Assembly (NCBI GenBank): GCA_947462105.1
Contig: CANHNJ010000004.1
Coordinates: 1 to 64,000 of the forward strand
Direction of reading: 5' to 3'
Origin: Alphaproteobacteria bacterium
GTDB lineage: Bacteria > Pseudomonadota > Alphaproteobacteria > Micropepsales > Micropepsaceae
Length of the DNA stretch: 64,000 nt
Position 1 is the stretch's first letter, and each line of letters starts with the position of its first letter. This document shows positions 43,192 to 54,460 of the stretch, in pieces. The position numbers and the translations under genes are program-made. Under the pieces are notes generated by a model. It saw only the letters and a list, made by a program, of their open reading frames with translations, searched no databases and had not been told where the DNA came from.

Positions 43192-44499
43192 TTACCGCTT
43201 GGTCACCGGCACATAGCTGCGCTCGGTCGGGCCGGTATAGATCTGGCGCGGGCGGCCGATCTTCTGGTGCGGATCTTCCAGCATTTCCTTCCACTGTGCG
43301 ATCCAGCCCACGGTGCGGGCCAGCGCAAACAGGGCGGTGAACATGGAGGTGGGGAAGCCCAGCGCCTTCAGGGTGATGCCCGAATAGAAGTCGATGTTGG
43401 GATAGAGCTTCTTCTCGATGAAATAGGGGTCGGTCAGCGCCACCTTCTCCAGCTCCACCGCCACCTTCAGCAGCGGATCGTCATGCAGGCCCAGCTCGTT
43501 GAGCACGGCATGGGCCTGGACCTGCATTGCCTTGGCGCGGGGGTCATAGTTCTTGTAGACGCGATGGCCGAAGCCCATCAGGCGGAAGCCGCTGGTCTTG
43601 TCCTTGGCCTTGGCGACGAATTCCGGGATGCGATCGACGGTGCCGATCTCTTCCAGCATCTTCAGCGCCGCTTCGTTGGCGCCGCCATGCGCGGGGCCCC
43701 AGAGACAGGCGATGCCCGCCGCGATGCAGGCGAAGGGATTGGCGCCCGACGAACCCGACAGGCGCACCGTCGAGGTCGAGGCGTTCTGCTCATGGTCGGC
43801 GTGCAGGATGAAGATGGTATCCAGCGCCTTGGCCAGCACGGGGTTGACCTTGTATTCCTCGGCCGGGACCGAGAAGCACATGCGCAGGAAATTCTCGGTG
43901 TAGCCCAGCTCGTTGCGCGGATACACGAAGGGCTGGCCGACATGGTACTTGTAGGCCATCGCGGCGATGGTCGGCATCTTGGCGACCAGGCGATGGGTTG
44001 CGATCTCGCGCTGGCGCGGGTCGGTGATGTCGGTGCTGTCGTGATAGAAGGCCGCCATCGCCCCGACCACGCCGCACATGATCGCCATCGGGTGGGCATC
44101 GCGGCGGAAGCCGCGGAAGAACGCCACCATCTGCTCATGCAGCATGGTGTGATGGGTGATGGAGTAGTTGAACTTGTCGAACTGCGCCTTGGTCGGCAGC
44201 TCGCCATACAGCAGCAGGTAGCAGCTTTCCAGGAAGGTGGAATGTTCCGCCAGGTCGCCGATATTGTAGCCGCGATACTGCAGCACGCCCTTGTCGCCAT
44301 CGATGAAGGTGATGTTGGATTCGGTCGAGGCGGTGGAGGTGAAGCCGGGATCGTAGGTGAAGATGTCTGTCTGGTCGTAGAGCTTGCGGATGTCCACGGC
44401 ATTGGGGCCCTGGGTGCCGGCATAAACCGGAAACTCGTAGCTCTTGCCCTCGACCGTCAGGCTTGCAGAACCCGCCGGCTTGATCTTGCTCTCTCTCAT
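43192..44499 (-). CDS. gltA: Citrate synthase
   Basis: [93 protein letters not shown]; start could be 44514. Confidence 0.97.
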   Translation of the reverse strand: MRESKIKPAGSASLTVEGKSYEFPVYAGTQGPNAVDIRKLYDQTDIFTYDPGFTSTASTESNITFIDGDKGVLQYRGYNIGDLAEHSTFLESCYLLLYGELPTKAQFDKFNYSITHHTMLHEQMVAFFRGFRRDAHPMAIMCGVVGAMAAFYHDSTDITDPRQREIATHRLVAKMPTIAAMAYKYHVGQPFVYPRNELGYTENFLRMCFSVPAEEYKVNPVLAKALDTIFILHADHEQNASTSTVRLSGSSGANPFACIAAGIACLWGPAHGGANEAALKMLEEIGTVDRIPEFVAKAKDKTSGFRLMGFGHRVYKNYDPRAKAMQVQAHAVLNELGLHDDPLLKVAVELEKVALTDPYFIEKKLYPNIDFYSGITLKALGFPTSMFTALFALARTVGWIAQWKEMLEDPHQKIGRPRQIYTGPTERSYVPVTKR

Positions 44500-44586
44500 G
44501 TCCCCAATCCCCATATCTTGCAGTGCAGCAATTATAGGCGGAAATTTGCCGCCGTTACCAGCTATGCACCGCCAATTGTTCCGATT

Positions 44587-46002
44587 TCATGAACCAGCGT
44601 AAGCCCTTAATCGGTTAAGAGATTCCGCCCGGCCTAACAATGCCAACATCTCGAACAGCGGCGGGGAGGAGGCCTTTCCGGTCAGCGCCGCCCTCAAGGG
44701 CTGAGCGACCTGGCCCAGTTTCAGGCCATTGGCTTCGGCATGGCTGCGGGCGGCGGCTTCCAGGGCGGGACCGCTCCAGTCGGTGGCGTCCAGAAGGGGC
44801 AGGGCGGCGGCCAGTATGGCGCGGCCCTCCGGCGTCAGCAGCTTGGCCGCGGCCTCGTCCAGGGTGCGGGGACCGTCCGTGTACAGAAATTCCGCAGACT
44901 GATTGAGTTCCAGCAGGGTCCGCGCCCGTTCCTTCAGCGACGGCATCGCGGCGCGCAGGCGTTCCTGCGCCATGCCGGACAGGGTTTGCGGCGGCGTCAG
45001 CAGGCCCAGGAAGGTGACCAGTTCGGCCGCCAGCACATCGTCCGCCGTCTGGCGGATGTAATGGCCGTTGAGATTGTCCAGCTTCTTGTAGTCCATCCGC
45101 GCGGCGCTCTTGCCGATGGCCTCGAAGTTGAACCAGGCAATCGCCTGTACGGTGGGAATGATCTCGTCATCGCCATGACTCCAGCCCAGCCGCAGCAGAT
45201 AGTTGCGCATGGTCTCGGGCAGGTAGCCCATGTCGCGATAGGCTTCGACCGCCAGCGCGCCATGCCGCTTGCTGAGCTTGGCCCCGTCGGGGCCGTTGAT
45301 CAAAGGCAGGTGGCCATAGACCGGTATGGCGGCGCCCATCGCGTCGATCAACTGCAACTGGCGGGCGGCGTTGTTGAGATGGTCGGCACCGCGGATGACA
45401 TGGGTGATGCCCATGTCGGCATCGTCCACCACCACCGCCAGCATGTAGGTTGGCGTACCGTCGGAGCGCAGCAGGATCATGTCGTCCAGCGTGCTGTTGT
45501 CGAACGTCACATCGCCCATCACGACATCCTGCACGATGGTCTGGCCGCTCTGGGGCGCACGCAGCCGTATGACATAGGGCTTGCCGTCTTCGGCGGGGCC
45601 GGGGGTGCGGTCGCGCCAGCGGCCGTCATAGCGCGGCTGCTGCTTGGCGGCCTTTTGCGCCTCGCGCATTTCGGTCAGTTCTTCCGGCGTCGCGTAGCAT
45701 TTATAGGCCTTGTTTTCGGCCAGCAGTTTTTCCGCGACTTCGCGGTGCCGCCCGGCGCGGGCGAACTGGAAGATGGCGTCGCCGTCCCAGTCCAGCCCCA
45801 TCCAGCGCATGCCGTTCAGGATGGCATCGACCGCTTCGGGGGTGGAACGTTCGCGGTCGGTATCCTCGATCCGCAGCAGGAAAGTGCCGCCGGTGTGGCG
45901 GGCATAAAGCCAGTTGAACAGGGCGGTGCGGGCGCCGCCGATATGCAGCATGCCTGTGGGCGAGGGCGCGAAGCGCAGGACAGGTTTTGTGATTTCAGCC
46001 AT
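44587..46002 (-). CDS. gltX: Glutamyl-tRNA synthetase
   Basis: [39 protein letters not shown] (KLSKR); start set at MAEITKPVL. Confidence 0.97.
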   Translation of the reverse strand: MAEITKPVLRFAPSPTGMLHIGGARTALFNWLYARHTGGTFLLRIEDTDRERSTPEAVDAILNGMRWMGLDWDGDAIFQFARAGRHREVAEKLLAENKAYKCYATPEELTEMREAQKAAKQQPRYDGRWRDRTPGPAEDGKPYVIRLRAPQSGQTIVQDVVMGDVTFDNSTLDDMILLRSDGTPTYMLAVVVDDADMGITHVIRGADHLNNAARQLQLIDAMGAAIPVYGHLPLINGPDGAKLSKRHGALAVEAYRDMGYLPETMRNYLLRLGWSHGDDEIIPTVQAIAWFNFEAIGKSAARMDYKKLDNLNGHYIRQTADDVLAAELVTFLGLLTPPQTLSGMAQERLRAAMPSLKERARTLLELNQSAEFLYTDGPRTLDEAAAKLLTPEGRAILAAALPLLDATDWSGPALEAAARSHAEANGLKLGQVAQPLRAALTGKASSPPLFEMLALLGRAESLNRLRAYAGS

Positions 46003-46032
46003 GATCGCAGCACTTAGAGCAGGGCAGCGAAA

Positions 46033-47342
46033 TTGGCAAACAGCCGCGCCACGCCTGTGTGGTGGCGTGGCTGGACGGCGGAAAATGACCGCCGTCCCTT
46101 GTGGCTGCCGGTGGCGCTGGGCGCGGGCGCCTGTCTCTATTTCGCGCTGCCATCGGAACCTGCCATCGCCCTGGGCTGGGCCGCGCTGGCGGCGGCCGGC
46201 GCGCTGGCGCTGCACTATCCGATCAAGAAATGGGCGGCGGCGGTGGCGCTGGCGGGCGCGGCTTTTTACCTGGTGGTCAGCGGCGCGGCGTCGCCTGCGG
46301 TGCGCGCCTTCCTGATGCTGGCGGTGGGGCTGGCGGCGGTGATGCTGGACCGGCCGGCGCTGTCGCTGCGTGGTCTGGGTCTGGCCGCAGTGGCGATCCT
46401 GTTGTGGCGGCCCGAAGCCATCACCGATCCCGGTTTCCAGATGTCCTTCGCGGCGCAGCGCTGCTGGCGGCGGCAGAGAGTGATGCCGCGCCGGGCAGGG
46501 GCATGCTGGCGCGCGTGCGCGGCGTTTTCGTCACCAGCGCGGTGGCCAGCCTGGCGACCTTGCCCTTCGCGCTGTTCCATTTCGGCCGCGCCGCACATTA
46601 CGCCGTGCTGTCCAATCTTCTCACCATGCCGGTGGTGGGCCTGGCGGTGATGCCGTTTGCGGCGCTGAGCGTGGTGGCGATGCCGTTCGGGCTGGAGGCG
46701 TGGCCGCTGACGGCGCTGAGCTGGAGCATCGGCGTGATGATCGCGATGGGGCGCTCTGTGGCGACGCTGCCGGGTGCGGCGACCGCATCGGCAGCCCTGC
46801 CGCTGGCGGCGCTGCTGCTGCTGACGCTTGGTGGGCTGTGGCTGATGCTGTGGCGGAACCGCAAACGCTGGCTTGGGCTGTTGCCGATGCTGGCGGCGGT
46901 GATCGTGGCGCTGACGGCGCGTGGGCCCGACCTGCTGGTGGGTGGGGATGCGGCGACGGTGGCGCTGCGGGCTGCGGATGGCAGGCTCTATTTTGTGGGC
47001 GCGCCAAAGGAACGCTTCGCAGGCCGCGAATGGCTGCGCCGTGACGGTGATGTGCGGCAGGTGGAAGACATGCCCGGTATCGGAAAGTGTGACGGGCTGG
47101 GCTGTGTGGTGCGAACACAGGCGGGATTGGTGGTGCTGTCGCGCCGCCCGGACGGGCTGGCCGAGGATTGCGCCCGCGCCGCTATTCTCATCAGCGCCGC
47201 ATCAGCAAAATGCGCAGGTCCGCGTCTGGTGATTGATGGGGGACGCGCGGCGCACGATCAGGGCACTGCGATACGCTTCACGCCAGAACTGAAGATCGAA
47301 ACCGTGCGGGGCTGGCGCGGGGAAAGGCCGTGGGTAAGGTGA
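46033..47342 (+). pseudogene. comEC: comEC/rec2 remnant: internal deletion plus frameshift
   Basis: Frame 1 carries [20 protein letters not shown] then [79 protein letters not shown]; frame 3 continues ALLAAAES...LATLPFALFHFGRAAHYAVLSNLLTMPVVGLAVMPFAAL to ERPWVR. Confidence 0.85.
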
Positions 47343-47348
47343 GTAACT

Positions 47349-47450
47349 TGTCATGGCCCACCGGAGTGTGGGCCATCCAGGTGACATAGCTTCGTTTGGC
47401 GAAAGCAGTGTCTGCGTCACCTGGGTGGCCCGCATTTGCGGGCCATGACA
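47349..47450. repeat. 102-bp nested palindrome (REP/BIME- or MITE-like) between comEC remnant and lexA
   Basis: Outer arms TGTCATGGCCC/GGGCCATGACA; inner hairpins GGCCCAC..GTGGGCC and GGCCCGCATTTGCGGGCC; middle arms CCAGGTGAC/GTCACCTGG; apical GCTTCG..CGAAAGC. Confidence 0.8.
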
Positions 47451-47459
47451 GCACGGATT

Positions 47460-48197
47460 TCAGTAACGCCTAATCAATCCCACCAGCTTGCCCTGCACCT
47501 TGACGCGATCCGCACCATAGAGCCGCGTTTCATAGGCCGGGTTGGCGGCTTCCAGCGCGATGGAGTCGCCCCGGCGGCGCAGCCGCTTCAGGGTCGCTTC
47601 CTCATTGTCCACCAGCGCCACCACGATCTCGCCAGTCGAAGCCGTGTCGGCTTCCAGGATGATGACGGTGTCGCCGTCCAGTATGCCGGCGTTGATCATG
47701 GAATCGCCGGTCACTTCCAGCGCGTAATGATTGCCGCGCCCGATCATGCCACCGGGCACCGGGATATCGCCGACCTTGTTCTGCAACGCCTCGATCGGGG
47801 TGCCCGCCGCGATGCGGCCGACCATCGGCACGTTGACGGCGCTCTCGCTGTCGCCGCCATGACTGCGCCGGGGCGCCGGACTGCGGCTGTCGGCGACGGG
47901 ACGGTGATCGCGGCCATGCCGCGACGGCACCGCGCGCAGTGCCTGGCTGCGGGTGGTGGCGGGGCGCAGCGTTTCGGCCATGTTGTCGGGCAGCTTCAGC
48001 ACTTCCAGCGCGCGGGCGCGCTTTTCCATGCGGCGCAGGAACCCGCGTTCTTCCAGCGCCGTGATCAGGCGATGGATGCCCGACTTGGACTTGAGGTCGA
48101 GCGCTTCCTTCATCTCGTCGAACGAGGGCGGAATGCCGGATTCCCGGATGCGCTCATGGATGAACATGAGCAGCTCGTATTGCTTGCGGGTGAGCAT
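47460..48197 (-). CDS. lexA: LexA repressor
   Basis: [47 protein letters not shown] cleavage site ([10 protein letters not shown]), catalytic GDSM and [13 protein letters not shown]. Confidence 0.97.
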   Translation of the reverse strand: MLTRKQYELLMFIHERIRESGIPPSFDEMKEALDLKSKSGIHRLITALEERGFLRRMEKRARALEVLKLPDNMAETLRPATTRSQALRAVPSRHGRDHRPVADSRSPAPRRSHGGDSESAVNVPMVGRIAAGTPIEALQNKVGDIPVPGGMIGRGNHYALEVTGDSMINAGILDGDTVIILEADTASTGEIVVALVDNEEATLKRLRRRGDSIALEAANPAYETRLYGADRVKVQGKLVGLIRRY

Positions 48198-48238
48198 CAA
48201 TTCCCTCCGTGCGAACAAAGCCGCAACATAATCGAATC

Positions 48239-48253
48239 GTTCTACTTTAGTTC
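48239..48253 (-). promoter_or_regulatory. LexA box upstream of lexA (GAAC-N7-GAAC on the coding strand)
   Basis: GTTCTACTTTAGTTC on + strand, 42 nt from the lexA ATG. Confidence 0.85.
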
Positions 48254-48407
48254 TATTTGAGCGTCAACCGAGGCGCCGGTCCTTTTGCGTCGTGGGTTTG
48301 TCGCGCATGCTCACGGGCTATCAGCCCGCTGCGCGCGACGCTCCTGCCCACGCCGCAAAAATCCTCGGCGCTTTCGCAGTATGCTTCATGGGAGCGTCAA
48401 CGCCTGT

Positions 48408-49193
48408 TCAGCGGAACATGTCGTCGGGCGCGACCTTCGCCGCCTTCGCCAGCCGGGCGAGGCTCTGGGCGGAAAAGCCGCGCGACTGGCCGGTGAGATA
48501 GCTCATGATCTCGCCCATCGGCACGCCCGCTTCCTTGGACCAGCTGGAGGCGCGTAGCCGGTTGCGAGTCATGAAGGCGCGGAAGGCTTCCCGGCGCGTG
48601 TCGGGGCCGCCCGCCGCACGCGGGGCGAAGACTTCGCCCATGATGAGTTTTGGCGTCGCCCGGCTGCCGCGCTGCACCGTCTGGCGGGGTGTGTCCGCCA
48701 TCGCAGCAGAGCGTGGTTTAAAATCACCGCTCTTGCCGCCTGACTTGGCCAGCAGCCGCGTGTTCTCGATCACCGCTTCCTTGTCGACCGCCTTGACCAT
48801 GTCATAGACGGTCAGCGCCGCGATGGTGGCCGCCGTCAGCGCCTCCATCTCGACGCCGGTCTTGCCCACGGTCTTCACCGTGGCGGTGATGGTGATGCGG
48901 TTGCCGGCCGCTTCAAATGCGATCTCGGCACCGGTGATGGGCAGGGGATGGCAGAGCGGGATCAGGTCGGGCACGCGCTTGGCGGCCATGATGCCGGCGA
49001 TGCGGGCTGCGGCCAGCACATCGCCTTTGGGGGCGGTGCCGTCCATCACGGCGGCAAAGGCTTCCGGTGACAGCATGATGGTGCTTTGCGCGGTGGCTTC
49101 GCGGACGGTGTCATCCTTGGCGGAGACATCGACCATGCGGGCGGCGCCCTTGTCATCCAGGTGACTTAAGGGATTTGCGGGGGGCTTGCTCAC
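48408..49193 (-). CDS. moaC: Cyclic pyranopterin monophosphate synthase MoaC with C-terminal HTH-like domain
   Basis: [67 protein letters not shown]; then about 100 extra residues with an XRE-like segment ([51 protein letters not shown]). Confidence 0.92.
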   Translation of the reverse strand: MSKPPANPLSHLDDKGAARMVDVSAKDDTVREATAQSTIMLSPEAFAAVMDGTAPKGDVLAAARIAGIMAAKRVPDLIPLCHPLPITGAEIAFEAAGNRITITATVKTVGKTGVEMEALTAATIAALTVYDMVKAVDKEAVIENTRLLAKSGGKSGDFKPRSAAMADTPRQTVQRGSRATPKLIMGEVFAPRAAGGPDTRREAFRAFMTRNRLRASSWSKEAGVPMGEIMSYLTGQSRGFSAQSLARLAKAAKVAPDDMFR

Positions 49194-49990
49194 CGCCAGC
49201 CATTGCCCAGCAGCAGGCGCGTCGCGGCGGTGACATCTTTCTGCCGCATCAGGCTTTCACCCACCAGGATGGAGGTGACATGGGCGTCGGACAGGCGGCG
49301 CAGGTCGGCGGGCGCGGACAGGCCGCTTTCCGCCACCACATGGATATGCCGGGGGATGGTCGGCGCCAGCCGTGTCGTGACATGCAGGTCGGTGACGAAG
49401 GTCTTCAGGTTGCGGTTGTTGATGCCGATCATCTGCGGCTCCAGCGCCAGCGCCCGGTCCAGTTCTTCGTCGTCATGCACTTCGACCAGTGCGTCCATGC
49501 CCCATTCGCCCGCCGCGTCGAGCAGGGCGCGGGCCTCGCCATCTTCCAGCATCGCCATGATGACCAGGATGCAGTCGGCGCCCCAGCTGCGCGCCTCCGC
49601 CACCTGATAGGGTTCTAGCATGAAATCCTTGCGCAGGACGGGCAGGCGCACCATCTCGCGCGCGGCAATCAGGTATTCGGGCGCGCCTTGAAAAGACGGC
49701 GTATCGGTGAGGATGGAGAGGCAGGCGGCGCCGCCTTCCTCATAGGCCTGCGCCAGCGACGGCGGATCAAAATCGGCGCGGATCAGCCCCTTGGACGGCG
49801 AGGCCTTCTTGATCTCGGCGATCAGGCCGTATTCACCCGCATCCTGCTTGTCTTCCAGCGCGTCGCGGAAGCCGCGCACCGGCGCGGCGTCGCGGGCGCG
49901 GGCGATGATGTCGGTGGGCGAAATGGCGGCCTTGGCGGCGGCCACTTCCTCGCGCTTGTAGGCGACGATCTTGTCGAGAATGGTGTTCAT
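49190..49990 (-). CDS. trpC: Indole-3-glycerol phosphate synthase
   Basis: [53 protein letters not shown]. Confidence 0.97.
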   Translation of the reverse strand: MNTILDKIVAYKREEVAAAKAAISPTDIIARARDAAPVRGFRDALEDKQDAGEYGLIAEIKKASPSKGLIRADFDPPSLAQAYEEGGAACLSILTDTPSFQGAPEYLIAAREMVRLPVLRKDFMLEPYQVAEARSWGADCILVIMAMLEDGEARALLDAAGEWGMDALVEVHDDEELDRALALEPQMIGINNRNLKTFVTDLHVTTRLAPTIPRHIHVVAESGLSAPADLRRLSDAHVTSILVGESLMRQKDVTAATRLLLGNGWR

Positions 49991-50991
49991 GTGTTCGAAG
50001 CGGCGATCAGATCATTCAGTTTGTCGCCCGCCGCACCCGATGAAAGCATGCGCGCCGCGATCTCCACACCACCCCTTATATCAGAAGACGCGTCCGCCAC
50101 CATCAGCGCCGCTGCGGCGTTGAGGCAGACAATGTCGCGGTAGGGGCCGGGCGCGCCATCGAACAGCCGCCGCAGGGCTGCCGCATTGTGCGCGGCATCG
50201 CCGCCCACGATGGCGGACAGGGGGCTGCGCGCCAGCCCGGCCTGTTCCGGGGTGAGCTCGGACAGGGCGATGCCGCCGCCCGCCAGCATCGCGGTCTGGG
50301 TGGCGGCGCTGATGGAAACCTCGTCCAGCCCGTCCCGGCCATGCACAATCCAGGCGCGTTCGCTGCCCAGAATCCGCAGCGCCTGGGCATAGGGCTCCAG
50401 CCAGTCGGACGCGAACACGCCGATCAGTTGCCGTTTGACCTGTGCCGGGTTCGCCAACGGTCCCAGCAGGTTGAAGATGGTGCGGCGGCCAACGGCCTTG
50501 CGGGCGGCCCCAACATGTTTCATCGCCGGATGGTGGGTCTGGGCGAACAGGAAGACGATTCCGGTATCCGCCAGCACGCGTTCCGCATGGGCGGGTTCCA
50601 GGCCGACTTTCACGCCCAGCGCTTCCAGCACATCGGCCGCGCCGCTGCGCGAGGTGGCGGAACGGTTGCCATGCTTGGCGACAGGCACGCCCGCCGCCGC
50701 GACCACGAATGAAACGGCCGTCGAGATGTTGAGCGTGCCCAGGCCGTCGCCGCCGGTGCCGCACAGGTCGATGGCGCCAGCTGGCGCGAGGACAGGCCGC
50801 ATATGGGCCCGCATGGCGGTGACCGCGCCCACCAGTTCTTCGACGCTGGGCTTGCGGTCGGCGGTGGCCGACAGATAGGCGACGATCTGGGTGTCGTTCA
50901 GTTCGCCCCGGAAGAGGGCGTGGAACAGCGCCTCGGTATCGGCACGGCTCAGCGGCGCGCGCGCGGCGTCTATGAGGGGCGCAACGCTCAT
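49987..50991 (-). CDS. trpD: Anthranilate phosphoribosyltransferase
   Basis: [52 protein letters not shown]. Confidence 0.97.
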   Translation of the reverse strand: MSVAPLIDAARAPLSRADTEALFHALFRGELNDTQIVAYLSATADRKPSVEELVGAVTAMRAHMRPVLAPAGAIDLCGTGGDGLGTLNISTAVSFVVAAAGVPVAKHGNRSATSRSGAADVLEALGVKVGLEPAHAERVLADTGIVFLFAQTHHPAMKHVGAARKAVGRRTIFNLLGPLANPAQVKRQLIGVFASDWLEPYAQALRILGSERAWIVHGRDGLDEVSISAATQTAMLAGGGIALSELTPEQAGLARSPLSAIVGGDAAHNAAALRRLFDGAPGPYRDIVCLNAAAALMVADASSDIRGGVEIAARMLSSGAAGDKLNDLIAASNT

Positions 50992-51563
50992 CAGGCGCGC
51001 GTCAGCTTGAGGAAATTTTCCAGCAGGGCGTGGCCATTCTCGGACGCGATGCTTTCGGGATGGAACTGGACGCCATGCACCGGCAGGGTCTTGTGCATCA
51101 CGCCCTGGATCACGCCATCCTCGCTGGTGGCGGTGACTTCCAGCACAGCGGGCATCGACGGCGGGTCGATGGTCAGCGAGTGATAGCGCGTCGCCTGGAA
51201 ATCATTGTTCAGGCCGCGAAAGACCGATTTGCCGGTGTGGTGGATGGTGCTCATCTTGCCATGCATCGGCTGCGGCGCGCGCACGATGTCGCCGCCATAG
51301 ACCTGGCCGATGGCCTGGTGGCCCAGGCAGACGCCCAGGATCGGCACCTTGCCGTCGGCCTTGCGGATCACGTCCATGCAGATGCCCGCCTCGTTGGGGC
51401 TGCAGGGGCCGGGCGACAGCACGATGCCGTCCGGCTTCAGCGCCAGCGCTTCGTCGGCGGTGATCTCGTCATTGCGGACGACTTTCACCTCTGCCCCAAG
51501 CTCGCCCAGATAATGGAAGAGGTTGTAGGTGAAGCTGTCATAGTTATCGATCAGCAGGATCAT
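50991..51563 (-). CDS. trpG: Anthranilate synthase component II (glutamine amidotransferase)
   Basis: [48 protein letters not shown]. Confidence 0.96.
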   Translation of the reverse strand: MILLIDNYDSFTYNLFHYLGELGAEVKVVRNDEITADEALALKPDGIVLSPGPCSPNEAGICMDVIRKADGKVPILGVCLGHQAIGQVYGGDIVRAPQPMHGKMSTIHHTGKSVFRGLNNDFQATRYHSLTIDPPSMPAVLEVTATSEDGVIQGVMHKTLPVHGVQFHPESIASENGHALLENFLKLTRA

Positions 51564-51658
51564 AACGAACTCGTTGGAAAATCTTATATATTCTCAGTAC
51601 GGGGCGGTCTGTGCTCCCATTTTCGCGGAATTGCACGCCAAATGCTAGGGAAGGGTGG

Positions 51659-54460
51659 ATGACCCTGAATCGCGCCAGCAAGATCGGTCTGGGCGTCGTG
51701 CTGTCAGTGCTGCTGGCGCTGGCGGCGCTGTGGCTGGCGCGCGCCTGGCTGGTGGCTGGCGTCGCCGAACGCTATTTCCGCCAGCATGGCGTCGCCGCCA
51801 GCGTCGAAGTGGGCGCGCTGGGCCTGTCGGGCGCGTCGGGCCGTTTCGCCCTGGGACCGCAGCATGCCCCGGACCTGGCGGCGGACAGCATCGAACTGTT
51901 TTTCGATCCGCTGCGCTGGAAGCCGTTTCTGGTGGAAGTGCGGCTGGTGAACCCTGTCGTGCGGGCGCGGGTCGATGAACAGGGCCGCGTCACGCTGCCG
52001 TCGCTGCAGGCCTGGCTGGATTCGCTTTCGACCAGCCGCGAGAAGTCGCCCTATGTCAGCGACGACCTGGCCATCACCCTGACCGGGCTGCGGGCGCTGC
52101 TGGCGACCCCGGCGGGACCGATGGAGATCAATGGCTCTGCCCGGCTGGTGCACAATTTGCCCGAAGAGCTGGCGCTGGCGCTAAAGCCCGGCGCGTTCCA
52201 CTGGCGCGGCCAGCGCGTCACGGCGCGTACCGTCAGCCTCACGCTTGCGCGCAGCGGCGCGCTGGCGGTGCGGGTAGCGGGCGACTTCGCCAATGCGCGG
52301 TCATCGGCGCAAGGCGTGACGCTGGCGCTGGAAATGGAACGCCTGCGCTTCGGTACGGATGGCCGGGTCGAGACCGGCGCGGCCAGCGCGCAAGCCAGCG
52401 CCGCGTCCATCACCGATGCAGATGTTCGCGTCACCGGTTTTACCGGCCGCATCACCGTGCCCGGCTTGCGCGTGGTGTCCAACGTGCTGGAAACGGCGAA
52501 GCTGGACGCCGTCATCAGCGCGAAAAGCGCCGAAACGGGCCTGCAGGCTTCGGATATCAGTCTTTCGCTTGCGGCTGCGAATATCCGCGCGTCTGCGGCG
52601 GAGGTGACGGGCGAGGGCGACATCGCGCTCAGCGCCGGTGCCGCATTGCCACCCATGCTGGTGCGCACGATCCGCGCCTTTCCCGCGCTGGCGATGGAGC
52701 CGCCGCTGGCCGCTGCCATCGGGCGCAACCTGGGACGGTTCGCCATCAGCCTGAAGGCCCATGCCGCGCACCGCGACGGCACGTTCGCGGCGCGCCTGAC
52801 TGCCCCCCTGACGTTGCGTGCCAGTGGCGGCGGCATTTTGCAGGTCGCGGCCCTGAACGTGGCGGGCGCGCGCGATGTGCTGACCGGCAGCCTGCGCGCG
52901 ACGCTGTCGGGCGGCGGGTTGCCGCCGCTGCGATTGGCGGTCAGCCGCTTCGCCTGGGATGGCAAGCGCCTTGCTGCCGCCACGGCACTTGATGGCCAGA
53001 TCGATTTCGCCGTGCTGCGCGGCATCCGGGCGTCGCTGAACGGCCAGTCCGTGTACGAGGCGGGCACGTTCCGCTTCACGCAGGCGGGCTGCGTGGCGGC
53101 CAGCATGGCGTCACTGGGGCCGCTGGCGCGCGACATCGCGGGCCAGATCTGTCCGGCACGCAGTCCGCTTTTCAGTTTCGGGCCGCAAGGCTGGCGCTTT
53201 GAAGCGCAGGCGCAAGGCGCCACCGGAGTTCTGCCGCTGGCCAATGCCGGGCTCACTGGCGGCGCGGCCCTGCTGTCGTTCAACGGCACCGGCGGCCTGT
53301 CGGGCGCCGTGACGGTGTCGGCGGCAACGCTGTCCGATAAGGCGACGCCTGCGCGCTTCAACCCGGAACATGGCACGGGTGAGATCACGCTGGCGGATGG
53401 CCTCTGGCGTGGGCGCTTTGCGGCCAATGACGGCGCGGGCACGGTTCTGGGTACTGTCGCCTTCCAGCACATGATGGCGAACGGACAGGGCAATGCCCAT
53501 GTCGAAGCGCCGCTGGTCTTTGCCGAAGGCAAGCTGCAGCCGGAAAAACTGTCGCCGCTGCTGGTGATGCTGCGCCAGGCGGCAGGCCGTGCCGACTTCA
53601 AGGGCGATTTCACCTGGAACAGCGGCGGGCTGGCCACGCATACCGGCACGCTGGCGGTGCGCGATTTCAGCTTCCTGTCGCCGATGGGCCGCGCCACGGC
53701 GGTCGACACGACGCTGAACCTGACTTCGCTGCTGCCGCCCGCCACGGCGCCGGGACAGGAGCTGAAGATCGGGCGCATCGCCTGGACCATTCCCTTCACC
53801 GAGATGGGATTGCGTTTCGCGTTCTCGACCACGGCCCTGCGCATCGAACAGTTCGGCACCAGTTTCGCCGGGGGGCGCGTCGCGCTGACGCCGTTCGGGA
53901 TCAATCCGGCAGCGCCGGGCACGATCACCAGCACCGCCGCGCTCACCGGCCTGTCGCTGGAGCCGCTGCTCGCCGCGTCGAACCTTGCCGACAAGGCGAC
54001 GCTGACCGGCAAGCTCTCGGGCATCGTGCCCTTCACCGCCGGGCCGGAAGGTTTTCGCATCAAGGATGGACGGCTCACAGCGGATGGGCCGGGCAAGCTG
54101 CAGCTCAGTCGCGGCCTGTGGGGCGAGGGCGCCAGATCGGTCAACGCGGTCCAGGACTTTGCCTATCAGGCGCTGGAGAATCTCGCTTTCGATTCGCTGA
54201 CCGCCGATCTCAACAGCGTTGGCGAGGGGCGGCTGCAGATCGTTTTCCACATCAAGGGCCGCAGCGATCCGCCCGCGCGCCAGGTGGCTGACGTAGCGGT
54301 AAGCGACATAATCAACGGCAGCGCCTTGCAGAAACCGGTGCCGCTGCCCAGCGGCACGCCCATCGACCTGACGCTGGATGCTTCCCTTAATTTTGACGAA
54401 CTCTTGAAGTCCTATGCCGAGGCATGGTCAAAGAGTCTCGAAGGGCTTGGAGCCAAATGA
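51659..54460 (+). CDS. ydbH: YdbH-like large envelope protein (AsmA-like, intermembrane lipid transport)
   Basis: N-terminal TM anchor then a long repetitive domain; C-terminal DGPGKLQLSRGLWGEG; followed by YnbE- and YdbL-like genes. Confidence 0.75.
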   Translation: MTLNRASKIGLGVVLSVLLALAALWLARAWLVAGVAERYFRQHGVAASVEVGALGLSGASGRFALGPQHAPDLAADSIELFFDPLRWKPFLVEVRLVNPVVRARVDEQGRVTLPSLQAWLDSLSTSREKSPYVSDDLAITLTGLRALLATPAGPMEINGSARLVHNLPEELALALKPGAFHWRGQRVTARTVSLTLARSGALAVRVAGDFANARSSAQGVTLALEMERLRFGTDGRVETGAASAQASAASITDADVRVTGFTGRITVPGLRVVSNVLETAKLDAVISAKSAETGLQASDISLSLAAANIRASAAEVTGEGDIALSAGAALPPMLVRTIRAFPALAMEPPLAAAIGRNLGRFAISLKAHAAHRDGTFAARLTAPLTLRASGGGILQVAALNVAGARDVLTGSLRATLSGGGLPPLRLAVSRFAWDGKRLAAATALDGQIDFAVLRGIRASLNGQSVYEAGTFRFTQAGCVAASMASLGPLARDIAGQICPARSPLFSFGPQGWRFEAQAQGATGVLPLANAGLTGGAALLSFNGTGGLSGAVTVSAATLSDKATPARFNPEHGTGEITLADGLWRGRFAANDGAGTVLGTVAFQHMMANGQGNAHVEAPLVFAEGKLQPEKLSPLLVMLRQAAGRADFKGDFTWNSGGLATHTGTLAVRDFSFLSPMGRATAVDTTLNLTSLLPPATAPGQELKIGRIAWTIPFTEMGLRFAFSTTALRIEQFGTSFAGGRVALTPFGINPAAPGTITSTAALTGLSLEPLLAASNLADKATLTGKLSGIVPFTAGPEGFRIKDGRLTADGPGKLQLSRGLWGEGARSVNAVQDFAYQALENLAFDSLTADLNSVGEGRLQIVFHIKGRSDPPARQVADVAVSDIINGSALQKPVPLPSGTPIDLTLDASLNFDELLKSYAEAWSKSLEGLGAK

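Noticed and set aside
49150-49170. TGTCATCCAGGTGAC in moaC resembling an arm of the 47.4 kb palindrome
   Set aside because: Encodes the conserved LSHLDDK start of MoaC, so the match is coincidental.
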